Positions 10,105 through 20,251 of a stretch of DNA of 64,000 nucleotides are shown here, piece after piece. The notes under the pieces are model-generated. The model made no database searches, had not been told where the DNA came from, and was given only the letters and a program-made list of their open reading frames with translations. The DNA is from Dipteris shenzhenensis (Eukaryota > Polypodiophyta > Polypodiopsida > Gleicheniales): NCBI GenBank assembly GCA_047967505.1, contig CM106538.1, one strand, 5' to 3'. The translations under genes were made by a program, and so were the position numbers. Numbering within the stretch: position 1 is the stretch's first letter; each line of letters starts with the position of its first letter.

Positions 10105-13100
10105 ATGGCATCCTCTTCCATGTCTGAAAAGGAGTTTTTCAGCATTAAAAAGTTTGATGGGACAAACTTTTCTTTGTTGAAAGAACAAATAAGGAATGTG
10201 CTTATTCAAAAGAAGCAGATTAAACCCTTGGCAAGTATTGAAGCTAAGCCTGCAGATATGTCTGAGGATGATTGGAATGAGTTGGATGCATTAGCAAAGT
10301 CTACTATTAGACTTCATCTTGCAGAGTCAGTTTATTTCACAGTAGTAAATGAGCAGACTACAGAAGATTTGTAGAAGAAACTGTGTGCCACTTATGAGAA
10401 GGAAACTACTTCTAATAAAGTTTACCTCATGAAGAGGTTGTTTGAGCTGCAAATGAAGGAAGGGGTCTCCATTGCTTCTCACTTGAATGAATTCAATATT
10501 ATTTTCAGCCAGCTTCAGGCTTAGAAAATGAATTTTGATGCAGAGACTAAGGCAATATTTCTCTTATGTTCATTGCCATCCTCATGGGATACCTTCCATA
10601 CAGCTATCAGTAACTCTGCACCTGGTGGAGTACTGAAATTTGATGATGTTGTGGGTAGCTTGTTGGCCGAGGAGATTAGACGGAAGTCTATGGATGGCAA
10701 CAAGCAGGATGCATCCTTAAATGTGCAAAGGGGTAGATCACAGTTCAGGGGGAAGTCCCAAGAAAGAGGGAAGTCTCGTAGCAAATCCAGGGCACGGAAC
10801 ATTGAGTGTTACCATTGTGGCAAGAAGGGCCATATGAAAAAGGATTGCTACAAGCTAAAAAGAGAGCAAAAGAATAAGAAAAAGAATGCAAATTGGGGTG
10901 CAAATCAAAAGGAAGAAAGTCCAAGGGAAGACAAAGCAAAAGTGAAGATCGAGGAGATCAATGCAGTCACACATGATAGTGACAATGACGTTCTCTTCAT
11001 GTCTAGTTTATCTGTAGAGTTGCTTACCACTTCAGATGATGCATATTCCCAAGATTGGATTTTGGATTCTGGTGCTTCATTCCATGTTACTCCCCATAGG
11101 GAATGGTTCTCCACTTATGATAGTGGAAAGACAGGTTGTGTGCATCTTGGAAATGACTATGCATGTGACATAGTGGGAGTAGGTGACATAGTGGGCTCTA
11201 TGCTTTTGGCCAGGGGTGCCAAGTGTGGGACTTTGTATCCCTTACATGTATCAGGGGTATTTGATCATGTTGTTGCAATAACCGAGCAGCCAAGCACTTC
11301 TTTGTGGCATTACAGGTTGGGGCACATGAGCCAGAATGGAATGAAACTCTTATGCCGTTTGGGTTATATACCGCATTTGAGTTTCTCTAATTTTGAATTT
11401 TGTGAGCACTGTCTCTATGGGAAGCAGACTAAATCAGCCCATAAAAGAAAAGGAAAGAAAGAGTTTGAAATGCTTGATTTGGTGCATTCAGACGTATGTG
11501 GTCCCATGCCTACACGGTCATTAGGCAGGCTTGAATACTTTGTGACATTCATTGATGATGCAACTAGGAAAGTGTGGGCTTATGCTATAGCTTGGAAGAG
11601 TGATGTGTTCTAGGTATTTCAGAAATGGCTGGCCTTGGTTGAGAATCAGTCAGGTAGAATGCTTAAATGCCTACGGACTGACAATGGTGGAGAGTATCTC
11701 TCTCATGACTTTCAGCATTTCTATCATACACGTGGGATTAAGAGGGAGCTCACATCCCCTCGTACTCCAGAGCAAAATCCAATTGCAGAAAAGATGAACC
11801 GTACCATTCAAGAAAGGTTGCAATGCATGCTTTCCAATGCAAGTCTTTCTGGTGGTTTTTGGGCTGAGGCAATGAAGACTGCAGTGCATGTGATCAATAG
11901 ATCACCTAGTAAGAGTTTGGATGGTGGTATTCCTGAAGAGGCATGGAGTGGAAAGAAGCCCTCTTACTCTCATTTGCGTATATTTGGGTGTGAGGCATAT
12001 GCACATGTGCCAAAAGAGCTTTGAAAGAAGCTAGATCCTAAGTCTAGGAAATGCATCTTTCTAGGTTATGGTGAAAGTGGAGAGATGGGCTATCGTCTCT
12101 GGGATCCAGAAGCAAAGAAGATCATATGCAGCCATGATGTGGTCTTCAATGAGAAGAAGATGCATAAGGCACCCATGAGGGATGTGGAAATGAGGAGAAT
12201 CACTTTCCAGGATGTGAATCCACCTGCCTATGTTGATAGACAGCAAGCTGTCCATGCACCAAATGTGCAAGAAATGGTACCACCAAGTACTCCCACAGGT
12301 ATACAATCAAGGGTAGATGATGGATCATCTATTGGTGGAAATGATGAGCCAAATGTGGCTGATATGCAGGTGGGACAGCAAGCTGAAATGCCCTTGAGAA
12401 GATCATCTAGAGTGTCTAGACCGCCTGATAGGTTTGTTCCAGGGGTAGACTATGTGATGCTTACTGATTGCAGGGAGCCTTCTTGCTACAGAGAGGCTAT
12501 GATGCGTGAGGATAAACGCAAGTGGGAGTATGCTATGCAATCAGAGATGAGTTCACTCATGAAAAATAAGACTTGGGACTTGGTTTCTTTGCCACATGGA
12601 AAGAAAGCATTGCCATGTAAATGGGTCTACAAAATGAAGGTCACAGGTGATGATGTGCCTAGGTACAAGGCCCGTTTGGTTGCTAAAGGGTTCAAGCAAG
12701 AGAAGGGTGTGGACTTTGATGAGATATTCTCTCCGGTTGTGAAGATGACCACACTTAGATGCATGCTTGGACTAGTGGCAGTAGAGGATATGGAGCTTAT
12801 GCAAATGGATGTCAAGACAGCTTTCTTGCATGGGGATTTGCATGAGGACATCTACATGGTGCAGCCGGAAGGCTTTGAAGAAAAGGGCAAAGAGCATTTA
12901 GTTTGCAAGCTGAAAAAGAGTCTCTATGGTCTTAAGCAAGCACCTATAGAATGGTATCAGAAGTTTGATGCTTTCATTCGGTCCCAGGGTTTTAGAAGGA
13001 GTGAAATTGATCACTGCCTCTACACTAAAAGGGCTAAGGATAATAGCCTAATAATCCTGGCACTATATGTGGATGATATGCTATTGGCTAGCAAGAATAC

Positions 13101-13425
13101 TTATGAGCTAGATGCATTAAAGGCCAAGTTGCATGAGGCCTTTGATATGAAGGATTTGGGACTTGCAGGTCATATTCTTGGTATGCGCATCACGCGTGAT
13201 CGGAGTAGGAAACTCCTTTGGCTTTCACAAAAAGAGTATGTTACAAAAGTATTGCAGCATTTCAATATGGAGGGGGGGAAGGCAGTGAGTACTCCATTGC
13301 CTCCATATGTGAAACTGAGTCATACAGATAGTCCCAAATCAGATGAGGAAAGGGCCATGATGGCCAAGGTTCCTTATGCATCAGCAGTTGGGAGTCTTAT
13401 GTATGCTAAGATAGCTACTAGACCA
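10105..13425 (+). pseudogene. Family C gag-pol, part 1 (gag to RT)
   Basis: Single-frame copia polyprotein of TNT1-94/Tork type. Order: UBN2-like gag (FDGTNFSLLKEQIRNVL), zinc knuckle CYHCGKKGHMKKDC near 10808, protease WILDSGASFHVT near 11056, integrase (LWHYRLGHMS, HSDVCGPM, FIDDATRKVW, RTDNGGEYLS, PEQNPIAEKMNR), then RT ([44 protein letters not shown] near 13067). Four in-frame stops (10372, 10522, 11611, 12022) break it, yet no frameshift occurs before 13425. The ATG is chosen because it opens the MASSSMSEKEFF gag start. Element A4 interrupts RT at ATRP; the next residues, DIAFVVGVVSRYM, resume at 24424. Confidence 0.93.
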
Positions 13426-13777
13426 TGTTGAGATATCGAGCCCCACTCGAGATATGCCAGGGTGACCGTTGTGTACTTATGTCACCGACTTGTTAGCTGG
13501 AGATGCGGTTGGTACACCGCCCACGAATAATAGTTGGATGACAGCTATCCTTATCTACTATAGTTTGTGGCTCAGTTAGTATGCCACCTTAGTTAGTTGA
13601 GTTTGGTTTGAGACCCACATATAGGGTTCTTCTATTTCTTTGTACGAGAGTTCTTTTGGCTTTCACAACTAAGAAGAGGAAAACTGTTTTCAGCCTCCAC
13701 CTTTGTGTGTATTCCCCCATTGTGATTGTGAGAAAGCCTCAAGTGAGACTCCTTCCCTCTCTCCCACAATCTTCACA
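13426..13777 (+). repeat. A4 5' LTR (352 bp)
   Basis: Starts TGTTGAGATATCGAG and ends CACAATCTTCACA. CACATATAGGGTTC near 13615 is a TATA-like motif whose core CATATAGGGT is also present in the otherwise different B LTR. Confidence 0.95.
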
Positions 13778-13790
13778 TGGTATCAAAGCC
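13778..13790 (+). other. Primer-binding site (A4)
   Basis: TGGTATCAAAGCC directly after the LTR; one G-to-A change from the initiator-Met PBS TGGTATCAGAGCC seen in A5, B and C. Confidence 0.9.
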
Positions 13791-14321
13791 TTGTTCATGG
13801 TAAGGAGCTCAAGAAAGCAAGCCAAGTTCGTGGTGTCCTGGTAAGAGGACCAGTGTTGCTTTCCTATTTCGAGTTTGGGAGCAAATCTCTGCAGGTAGCA
13901 CAGCCAGAAGTGCAGGAGTGCATTGTTTCAGATTGAGACGCCCTTCGCGGTGTGGCGAGAGCGTAGTATATGCTGCGGGATGGGGCAAAGCCCTCAATGA
14001 CTTTATTTTTCTGATTTGAGGCCGTTTCGGGGCCTGTTTTAAAGGCAGAAGTTCTTCGCAGGCACTCAAAAAAAGGCCCTGTTTTTTGCTGTGCGACCAC
14101 TACGCGGCTAGTCGGTGGAAAGGTGCCGCAGAAATTGCATCGTATGCCTGTGTGCAAAGATATTGGGAGTTGCAAATTCATGCCTGTTGCCTGTTGATGC
14201 AAAATCGTCACTAGGAAGTGACTGTGTGGTGAAATACCACTTTCGTCAGTTTTGCAGATCTGCCCGTGTGAGGCAAAAGCTGTGTTTTTTACAGTGACAG
14301 AATATTTTGCAGTGTTCTATA
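13791..14321 (+). other. Family A leader (5' untranslated)
   Basis: About 530 bp between PBS and gag ATG. It is strongly conserved in A5 (33325-33855), in the 5' part of A7, in A8 and in element B (19442-19940, inverted), even though the A and B LTRs have diverged. It is a candidate for dimerisation or packaging signals, by analogy with other retroelements. No conserved ORF is seen. Confidence 0.7.
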
Positions 14322-14830
14322 ATGGCATCTGATTCTCTTTCACAGATTGTCACTGAAAAGCTTGACAAGAATAACTTCCAGGCATGGAAGTTTAGAATGA
14401 CGAATTTCTTGATGGGAAAAGGCTATTGGGAATTCATTACAGGAAATGAAGAAGAACCTGTTCTTCCTAATGTTCCCAGTCAACAGGAAATGCAGGCATT
14501 CAAAGGATGGCATGAGAGAGCCAGGAAAGTTATGTACTGGCTGTCTATCAATATTTCGGACTCCATGATTGTGCATATTCAGGATGCAAATACGCCAAAG
14601 GAGGCATGGGATACTTTGGCAAAAATGTATAGCACAAATATGCAAGCCAGGAAAATGCAACTCAAACAGGAGTTGCACAATGTGCAGAGAGAAAATTTGA
14701 GCATAAATGACTACCACATGAAAGTGAAGAAAATTGCAGATGCACTTGCTTCCATTGGGTCACCAGTGGATGATGATGATTTGGTTTCTGTGACCTTGAA
14801 TGGTCTAGGAAAGGATTATGCACAGTTCTG
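14322..14830 (+). pseudogene. A4 gag N-terminal part
   Basis: Starts at the ATG of MASDSLSQIVTEKLDKNN, the family gag start (an upstream in-frame TTG at 14307 is not used in this model). It encodes about 170 residues of UBN2/Retrotran_gag_2-type gag: WKFRMTNFLMGKG, then WDTLAKMYS and MQLKQELHNVQRE. Element B is inserted after GLGKDYAQF; the reading continues RTSIAI at 20257. Confidence 0.93.
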
Positions 14831-15128
14831 TGTAAAGAACAAGGGAGAGAGATAGGAGACTCAAGTTCAGCTTTCTTCACAACACACAAAAGAGAGAGGA
14901 CACAAGGTTGGAGGGTGAAGCCTTTCTTCACTTTTGCACACAACAACAATACAATAGAAGAGGGAAATACCCTATATGTCAAAACCTAGAATACGTGGTT
15001 CATATGTGAACCCAAACCAAAAACATACGTGGTAGTCTAACTACACCACGAGTACAACTAACATAGGCGGTGACATAAATGATAGTCATCCAGGAGATAT
15101 ATCGGGGGTAGAGCTTGATATCTCAACA
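14831..15128 (-). repeat. Element B 3' LTR (298 bp)
   Basis: Plus-strand reading TGTAAAGAACAAGG to GATATCTCAACA; in element orientation it runs TGTTGAGATATC to GTTCTTTACA. The inverted polypurine tract CTCCCCCTC (15129-15137) follows. The pol stop lies inside this LTR. Confidence 0.96.
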
Positions 15129-18100
15129 CTCCCCCTCAAGCTCAAATCCATCTCACGTACACCAAGCAAGCTCCTAAATCTGCGAAGCTTCTCGGTACCC
15201 AATGCCTTTGTAAAAATATCAGCCACCTGCTCCTCAGTGCTGACATAGATAAGATCAATCTCACCAGCTAGAACCTTCTCTCTCACAAAGTGATAATGCA
15301 CCTCAATGTGCTTCGTTCTAGCATGATAAACTGGGTTATTAGCAAGCATGATGCTGCTAATGTTGTCACAATGAATGACAACTGCTGCATGAATTGACTG
15401 TCCCATATCTGCAAGTAGCTTCCGTAACCAAGCTACCTCACATGCAGCCATTGCTGCACCCCTATACTCAGCCTCTGTGCTCGACAAGGCAACTGTTGGC
15501 TGCTTCTTGCTGCTCCAACTGATGGCACCACTCCCAAGGGAAAACATAAAACCACTAGTAGATCTCCTGTCTGAGACACTACCAGCCCAATCAGCATCTG
15601 TGTATCCATGTACCTGTAATGCACACCCAGCTTCATAAAACAGTCCATAATGCAATGTGGACTTCACATACCGCAGTATGCGCCTAGCCGCATCCAAATG
15701 TGGCTTCCTCGGTGCTTGCATAAACTGACTTACCAGCCCCACAGCATAGCTCAAATCTAGTCTGGTTATATTCATGTAAATCAAGCTACCTACTATGCGC
15801 CTGTACATAGTAATATCTTCAAGAAGCTCACATGTCTCTGCATTGAGCTTCACATTCTGCTCCAATGGAACAGAAATAGGCTTACAGCCTGTCATCCCAT
15901 ATTTGGACAGCATGTCCAAACTGTATTGCCTTTGCAACAGCCATATCCCACTCGGGGATCTAATAACCTCAATGCCCAAGAAGTAACGCAGCTCTCCCAA
16001 ATCCTTCATCTCGAATTTCTGCTTCAATAGCAGCTTCACTTCATTAATGTCTGCATCACTATCACCTGTAATAATCAAGTCATCAACATAGATGACTATA
16101 AGCACAATCCCTCTGTTTGTCCTTTTCACATAAAGTGAAAAATCTGAATTGGAAATCTGAAATCCAATAGTGACAAGATATTGCCCTATCTTGTCTGACC
16201 ATGCCCTCGGCGCCTGTTTTAAGCCATACAAGGCTTTGCGCAACCTGCATACAAAATCGGGGTGTAAATTATCCTCATAACCTTCTGGCTGCATCATATA
16301 AACCTCTTCCTGCAAATCACCATGCAAGAAGGCATTTTTCACATCCATCTGATGCAAAGACCATCCCTTTGCAGCAGCCATAGCAATTACTGCTCTCACG
16401 GTTGCCATCCTTGCAACTGGGCTGAAAGTTTCCTCATAGTCAATTCCATATGTCTGCGCAAAACCTTTGGCAACCAATCTTGCCTTGTACCTGCTAACAG
16501 ACCCATCAGCATTGTGCTTTACTTTGTAAACCCACTTGCAGCCAATAGCCTTCTTATCATGAGGCAAAGGCATCAAATCCCAAGTGTGGTTTGCATCCAA
16601 GGCAGCCATCTCTTCATCCATAGCTGCTTCCCAATTTTTATGCCCTGCTGCATCCTCAAAACATGTGGGCTCTGGCTCCTCTAGAACCTTGACCATATAA
16701 GCATAGTGATGTGCTGTATACCCATCATATCTCAGCCTGTCAACTGGATACTTAATACGAGTGGACCTCCGTACAACTGGATCAGTTGTAGGAGTCTTTA
16801 AATCATGCCTGCTTTTCCTTGCACCAGGTGTAACAACAGAAGGAATCCCAAGTTCCTCATCAAGGCTCATTTCAGAGCCGCTTGACTCTCCATCAACATG
16901 AGAGCTGCCAGCAGACACATCAAACACTGGAGCATGGTCTACTTTTTCTTTTCCCTTATGTGATACCTGCACAACACTATCAGGGCTGCCATGTGACGAT
17001 TCACTAGATCTCAATCTCCCTGTCCATGCATTAGATCCACTAGTAGAGGACTCTCTGGGTCCACTCAAGGCTTGAGATTGCTGCTCTGCATTTATTGCAG
17101 CATTCCCATTTCCTGCATCTGCATCTCCTACCATAACAGTTGGTGCATACCAGCTGCTCATTTCATCAAAAACAACATCTCTGCTCACTTGCATTTTGCG
17201 GGTGGAAGGGTTATAACAGCGATACCCTTTCTGGTGCAGAGCATATCCAATAAAGATGCATTTTTCTGCGTTTGGATCCAGCTTTGTTCTCTTCTCATCA
17301 GGAACATGAACATAAGCTATGCAACCAAATACCTTCAAGTGAGAAATATCTGGTTTTTGGCCTGTATACATTTCTTCAGGCGTCATGCCATGGACAGTTG
17401 CAGTGGGGGTTCTGTTCATAATATAAACAGCAGTTGCTACTACTTCAGCCCAAAAATAATCAGGCATGTTTTTCTCATTTAGGATTGCCCGTCCTACTTC
17501 TGCAATATGCCTGTTCTTCCTTTCTGCAACCCCATTCTGCTGAGGGGTAGACCTGCATGAGTACTTCCTTTGAATTCCTTGTTCTTTCAGATATTCACAA
17601 AATTCTTCTGAAAAGTACTCTCCCCCTCCATCAGATCTTAGCACTTTAATATGCACACCTTTCTCTTTTTCAACCATGGCCTTAAAAGCCTTGAAATGGC
17701 TGAACACTTCACTTTTGTGCTTCATAAAATAAATCCACACCTTCCTAGTGTAGTCATCAATAAACGTCACATAATAATGGCATCCACCAATAGAAGCAGC
17801 TTTGGTTGTCCAAACATCTGAATGGATCACTTCCAAAGGTCTTCTGCTCACCTTAGCATTTTTGGGAAATGCATGTCTGGCCTGCTTACCCATTTGGCAT
17901 GCTTCACATACCTTTTGCATTCCCTCAACTCTGAATTTAGGCAAACCTGCAACAATGTTTTTCGTTTGCATAGATTTCAGCCTTTGTATATTCACATGCC
18001 CAATGCGCTTGTGCCATATCTCAATATCTGCAATGACACCTCTCCCATGCGCAAACATAGCAGCTTTCACCTCAGGCATATCAATATCCAAGGTGAACAT

Positions 18101-19441
18101 TCTGCCATTTTTGTTGCCTTTCGCAACCAAGCGGCACTTATTTTTCAAGTCCTCAACAAAGCATCCATCAGGATTAAATCTAACCTGCAGACCTTGCTCA
18201 ACCATCTGGCCAACTGAAACCAGGTTCTTAGTGATTTTTGGAACATGAAGTACATCTGCCAAGTACTTCGTTTTGCCATCCTGCATAGCCAATGGCACTT
18301 TACCAACCTGCGTAATTGGGTGCACAGTATCATCACCTGCTTCAACATAACCTGGCTTATCCAAATTTCTAACATCATGAAACCACTCACCATGACTGGT
18401 CATGTGGTTAGAGGCACCTGAATCAACATACCAAACATCATTGCAAGCTGCAGCATCTCCTGACATGGAGTTAACCATATGCTGCATCACAAAAAGGTGC
18501 TCATTTCTGTCGTCACCATGCCCACTTGATGATGCATAGTTGCTTTGCTGCAACTTCCCACTTTTGATGTCATTCTGCTTTTTATAGCATGTATTCTCCT
18601 TGTGTCCAGGCTTTCCACAATAATAGCATTCTGTGCTGCTATTTACTTGCTGGTTCCTTTGCCATGAACCACGGCCTCTTTGGCTCCCCCTGCCTCTAGA
18701 ACTACCACGTCCTCCTCCATAGGACTGGTTTTCCTGTTGTTGCTGTTGGTTCTGATTTCCTGCACGGCCACCAAAACGGCCTCTTCCTCTACCCCTGCCT
18801 CTACCTGTATTCGAGTAGAAAGCAGTCTCTTGAGAAGTTGAGGTGGCTGAACCACCATTCCTTTGCTCTTCACTCAGCAAGAGAGCAATAAGTTCCTGAA
18901 AATCAGGAAATGTTTCACGAACTCCAATGGATGTCCGAAACTGTGCATAATCTTTCCCAAGACCATTCAAGGTCACGGACACTAAGTCCTCATCATCAAC
19001 AGGTGCTCCAATGGAGGCAAGAGAATCTGCAAGGCCTTTCACTTTCAAGGAATACTCATTTATATTCAGATTTTTCCTTTGCACATTGTGCAACTCCTGC
19101 TTTAGCTGCATCTTTTGTGCTTTGGTATTTGTGCTATACAGCTTCACCAATGTATCCCATGCCTCCTTAGGCGTCTCTACATCCTGTATATGCACAATCA
19201 TAGAATCTGAAATGCTAATAGACAGCCAATACATGAATTTTCTGGCTTTTTCATGCCATTCTTTAAAGGCCTTCAATTCAGCAGGAGTGGGAGCAGCACC
19301 CAAAACTGGTTCTGCAGTTTCACCACTGATGTACTCCCAAACTCCCTTTCCCATAAGGAAGTTTGTCATCCTGAACTTCCATGCTTGGAAGTTGTTCTTG
19401 TCAAGCTTCTCACTGACAATGGTAGACAGATTCTCAGACAT
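15086..19441 (-). CDS. Element B gag-pol polyprotein (1451 aa)
   Basis: Complete copia polyprotein, expected to be processed into gag, protease, integrase, RT and RNase H for replication by reverse transcription in cytoplasmic particles. Approximate positions: UBN2-type gag 1-210; RG-rich stretch 215-265; zinc knuckle CYYCGKPGHKENTC near 271; protease WYVDSGASNHMTSH near 335; integrase HHCC (IWHKRIGHVN ... CEACQMGK) near 470-515; catalytic core with HSDVW, RSDGGGEYFS and QQNGVAERKNRH; RT with [25 protein letters not shown] and YVDDLIITGDS near 1115; RNase H with DADWAGS, SSTEAEYRG and FTKALG. Length is normal for copia. The ATG opening MSENLSTIVSEKL matches the family A gag start; nine non-ATG codons upstream are excluded. 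No stop or frameshift was seen. The C-terminus (GSVEISSS) is encoded across the polypurine tract into the LTR. Confidence 0.97.
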   Translation of the reverse strand: MSENLSTIVSEKLDKNNFQAWKFRMTNFLMGKGVWEYISGETAEPVLGAAPTPAELKAFKEWHEKARKFMYWLSISISDSMIVHIQDVETPKEAWDTLVKLYSTNTKAQKMQLKQELHNVQRKNLNINEYSLKVKGLADSLASIGAPVDDEDLVSVTLNGLGKDYAQFRTSIGVRETFPDFQELIALLLSEEQRNGGSATSTSQETAFYSNTGRGRGRGRGRFGGRAGNQNQQQQQENQSYGGGRGSSRGRGSQRGRGSWQRNQQVNSSTECYYCGKPGHKENTCYKKQNDIKSGKLQQSNYASSSGHGDDRNEHLFVMQHMVNSMSGDAAACNDVWYVDSGASNHMTSHGEWFHDVRNLDKPGYVEAGDDTVHPITQVGKVPLAMQDGKTKYLADVLHVPKITKNLVSVGQMVEQGLQVRFNPDGCFVEDLKNKCRLVAKGNKNGRMFTLDIDMPEVKAAMFAHGRGVIADIEIWHKRIGHVNIQRLKSMQTKNIVAGLPKFRVEGMQKVCEACQMGKQARHAFPKNAKVSRRPLEVIHSDVWTTKAASIGGCHYYVTFIDDYTRKVWIYFMKHKSEVFSHFKAFKAMVEKEKGVHIKVLRSDGGGEYFSEEFCEYLKEQGIQRKYSCRSTPQQNGVAERKNRHIAEVGRAILNEKNMPDYFWAEVVATAVYIMNRTPTATVHGMTPEEMYTGQKPDISHLKVFGCIAYVHVPDEKRTKLDPNAEKCIFIGYALHQKGYRCYNPSTRKMQVSRDVVFDEMSSWYAPTVMVGDADAGNGNAAINAEQQSQALSGPRESSTSGSNAWTGRLRSSESSHGSPDSVVQVSHKGKEKVDHAPVFDVSAGSSHVDGESSGSEMSLDEELGIPSVVTPGARKSRHDLKTPTTDPVVRRSTRIKYPVDRLRYDGYTAHHYAYMVKVLEEPEPTCFEDAAGHKNWEAAMDEEMAALDANHTWDLMPLPHDKKAIGCKWVYKVKHNADGSVSRYKARLVAKGFAQTYGIDYEETFSPVARMATVRAVIAMAAAKGWSLHQMDVKNAFLHGDLQEEVYMMQPEGYEDNLHPDFVCRLRKALYGLKQAPRAWSDKIGQYLVTIGFQISNSDFSLYVKRTNRGIVLIVIYVDDLIITGDSDADINEVKLLLKQKFEMKDLGELRYFLGIEVIRSPSGIWLLQRQYSLDMLSKYGMTGCKPISVPLEQNVKLNAETCELLEDITMYRRIVGSLIYMNITRLDLSYAVGLVSQFMQAPRKPHLDAARRILRYVKSTLHYGLFYEAGCALQVHGYTDADWAGSVSDRRSTSGFMFSLGSGAISWSSKKQPTVALSSTEAEYRGAAMAACEVAWLRKLLADMGQSIHAAVVIHCDNISSIMLANNPVYHARTKHIEVHYHFVREKVLAGEIDLIYVSTEEQVADIFTKALGTEKLRRFRSLLGVREMDLSLRGSVEISSSTPDISPG

Positions 19442-19940
19442 TTTACAAATCACGAATTGCAACAACAACCTGTAAACACAGCAAATGCCTCACAAGGGCA
19501 AATAGCAAAACTTCTGCAAAAAGCCTCACAGGGGCAGATCTGCAACACTGACGAAAGTGGTATTTCACCACACAGTCACTTCCTAGTGACGATTTTGCAT
19601 CAATAGGCAACAGGCATGAATCTGCAACTCCCAATATCTCTGCACACAGGCATACGATGCAATTTCTGTGGCACCTTTTCACCGACTAGCCGCGCAGTGG
19701 TCGCACAGCGAAAAACAGGGCTTTTTTCTGAGTACCTGCGAAGAACTTCTGCCTTCAAAACCGGCCCCAAAACGGCCACACCACAAAGGGCCTCTCAATC
19801 TGAAACAGTGCACTCCTGCACTTTTGGCTGTGCTACCTGCAGAGATTTGCTCCCAAACTCGAAATAGGAAAGCAACACTGGTCCTCTTACCAGGACACCA
19901 CAAGCTTGGCTTGCTTTCTTGAGCTCCTTACCACGAACAA

Positions 19941-19953
19941 GGCTCTGATACCA
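19941..19953 (-). other. Primer-binding site (element B)
   Basis: Plus strand GGCTCTGATACCA, the exact reverse complement of TGGTATCAGAGCC, adjoining the 5' LTR. Confidence 0.95.
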
Positions 19954-20251
19954 TGTAAAGAACAAGGGAGAGAGATAGGAGTCTCAAGTTCAGCTTTCTT
20001 CACAACACACAAAAGAGAGAGGACACAAGGTTGGAGGGTGAAGCCTTTCTTCACTTTTGCACACAACAACAATACAATAGAAGAGGGAAATACCCTATAT
20101 GTCAAAACCTAGAATACGTGGTTCATATGTGAACCCAAACCAAAAACATACATGGTAGTCTAACTACACCACGAGTACAACTAACATAGGCGATGACATA
20201 AATGATAGTCATCCAGGAGATATATCGGGGGTAGAGCTTGATATCTCAACA
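19954..20251 (-). repeat. Element B 5' LTR (298 bp)
   Basis: Second copy of the B LTR, 295 of 298 positions identical to 14831-15128. It would drive minus-strand transcription of the element. CATATAGGGT near 20095 (inverted) matches the core of the family A LTR. Confidence 0.96.

Larger units (their letters stand above)
14831..20251 (-). mobile_element. Copia element B, innermost layer, structurally intact
   Basis: A 5421-bp LTR retrotransposon on the minus strand inside the gag of A4. LTRs 14831-15128 and 19954-20251 are 298 bp each and differ at three positions (about 1%). Flanks TTCTG (14826-14830) and TTCCG (20252-20256) are the target-site duplication with one transition; the uninterrupted sequence in A5 reads TTCCG. 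PBS, leader, one open gag-pol frame and polypurine tract are all present. It is the youngest event by nesting order and the only element here with an unbroken polyprotein, so it may be autonomous. Confidence 0.97.

Noticed and set aside
13778-13790. tRNA gene fragments at TGGTATCAGAGCC sites
   Set aside because: Only 12-13 bases complementary to the tRNA 3' end next to LTRs; these are primer-binding sites.
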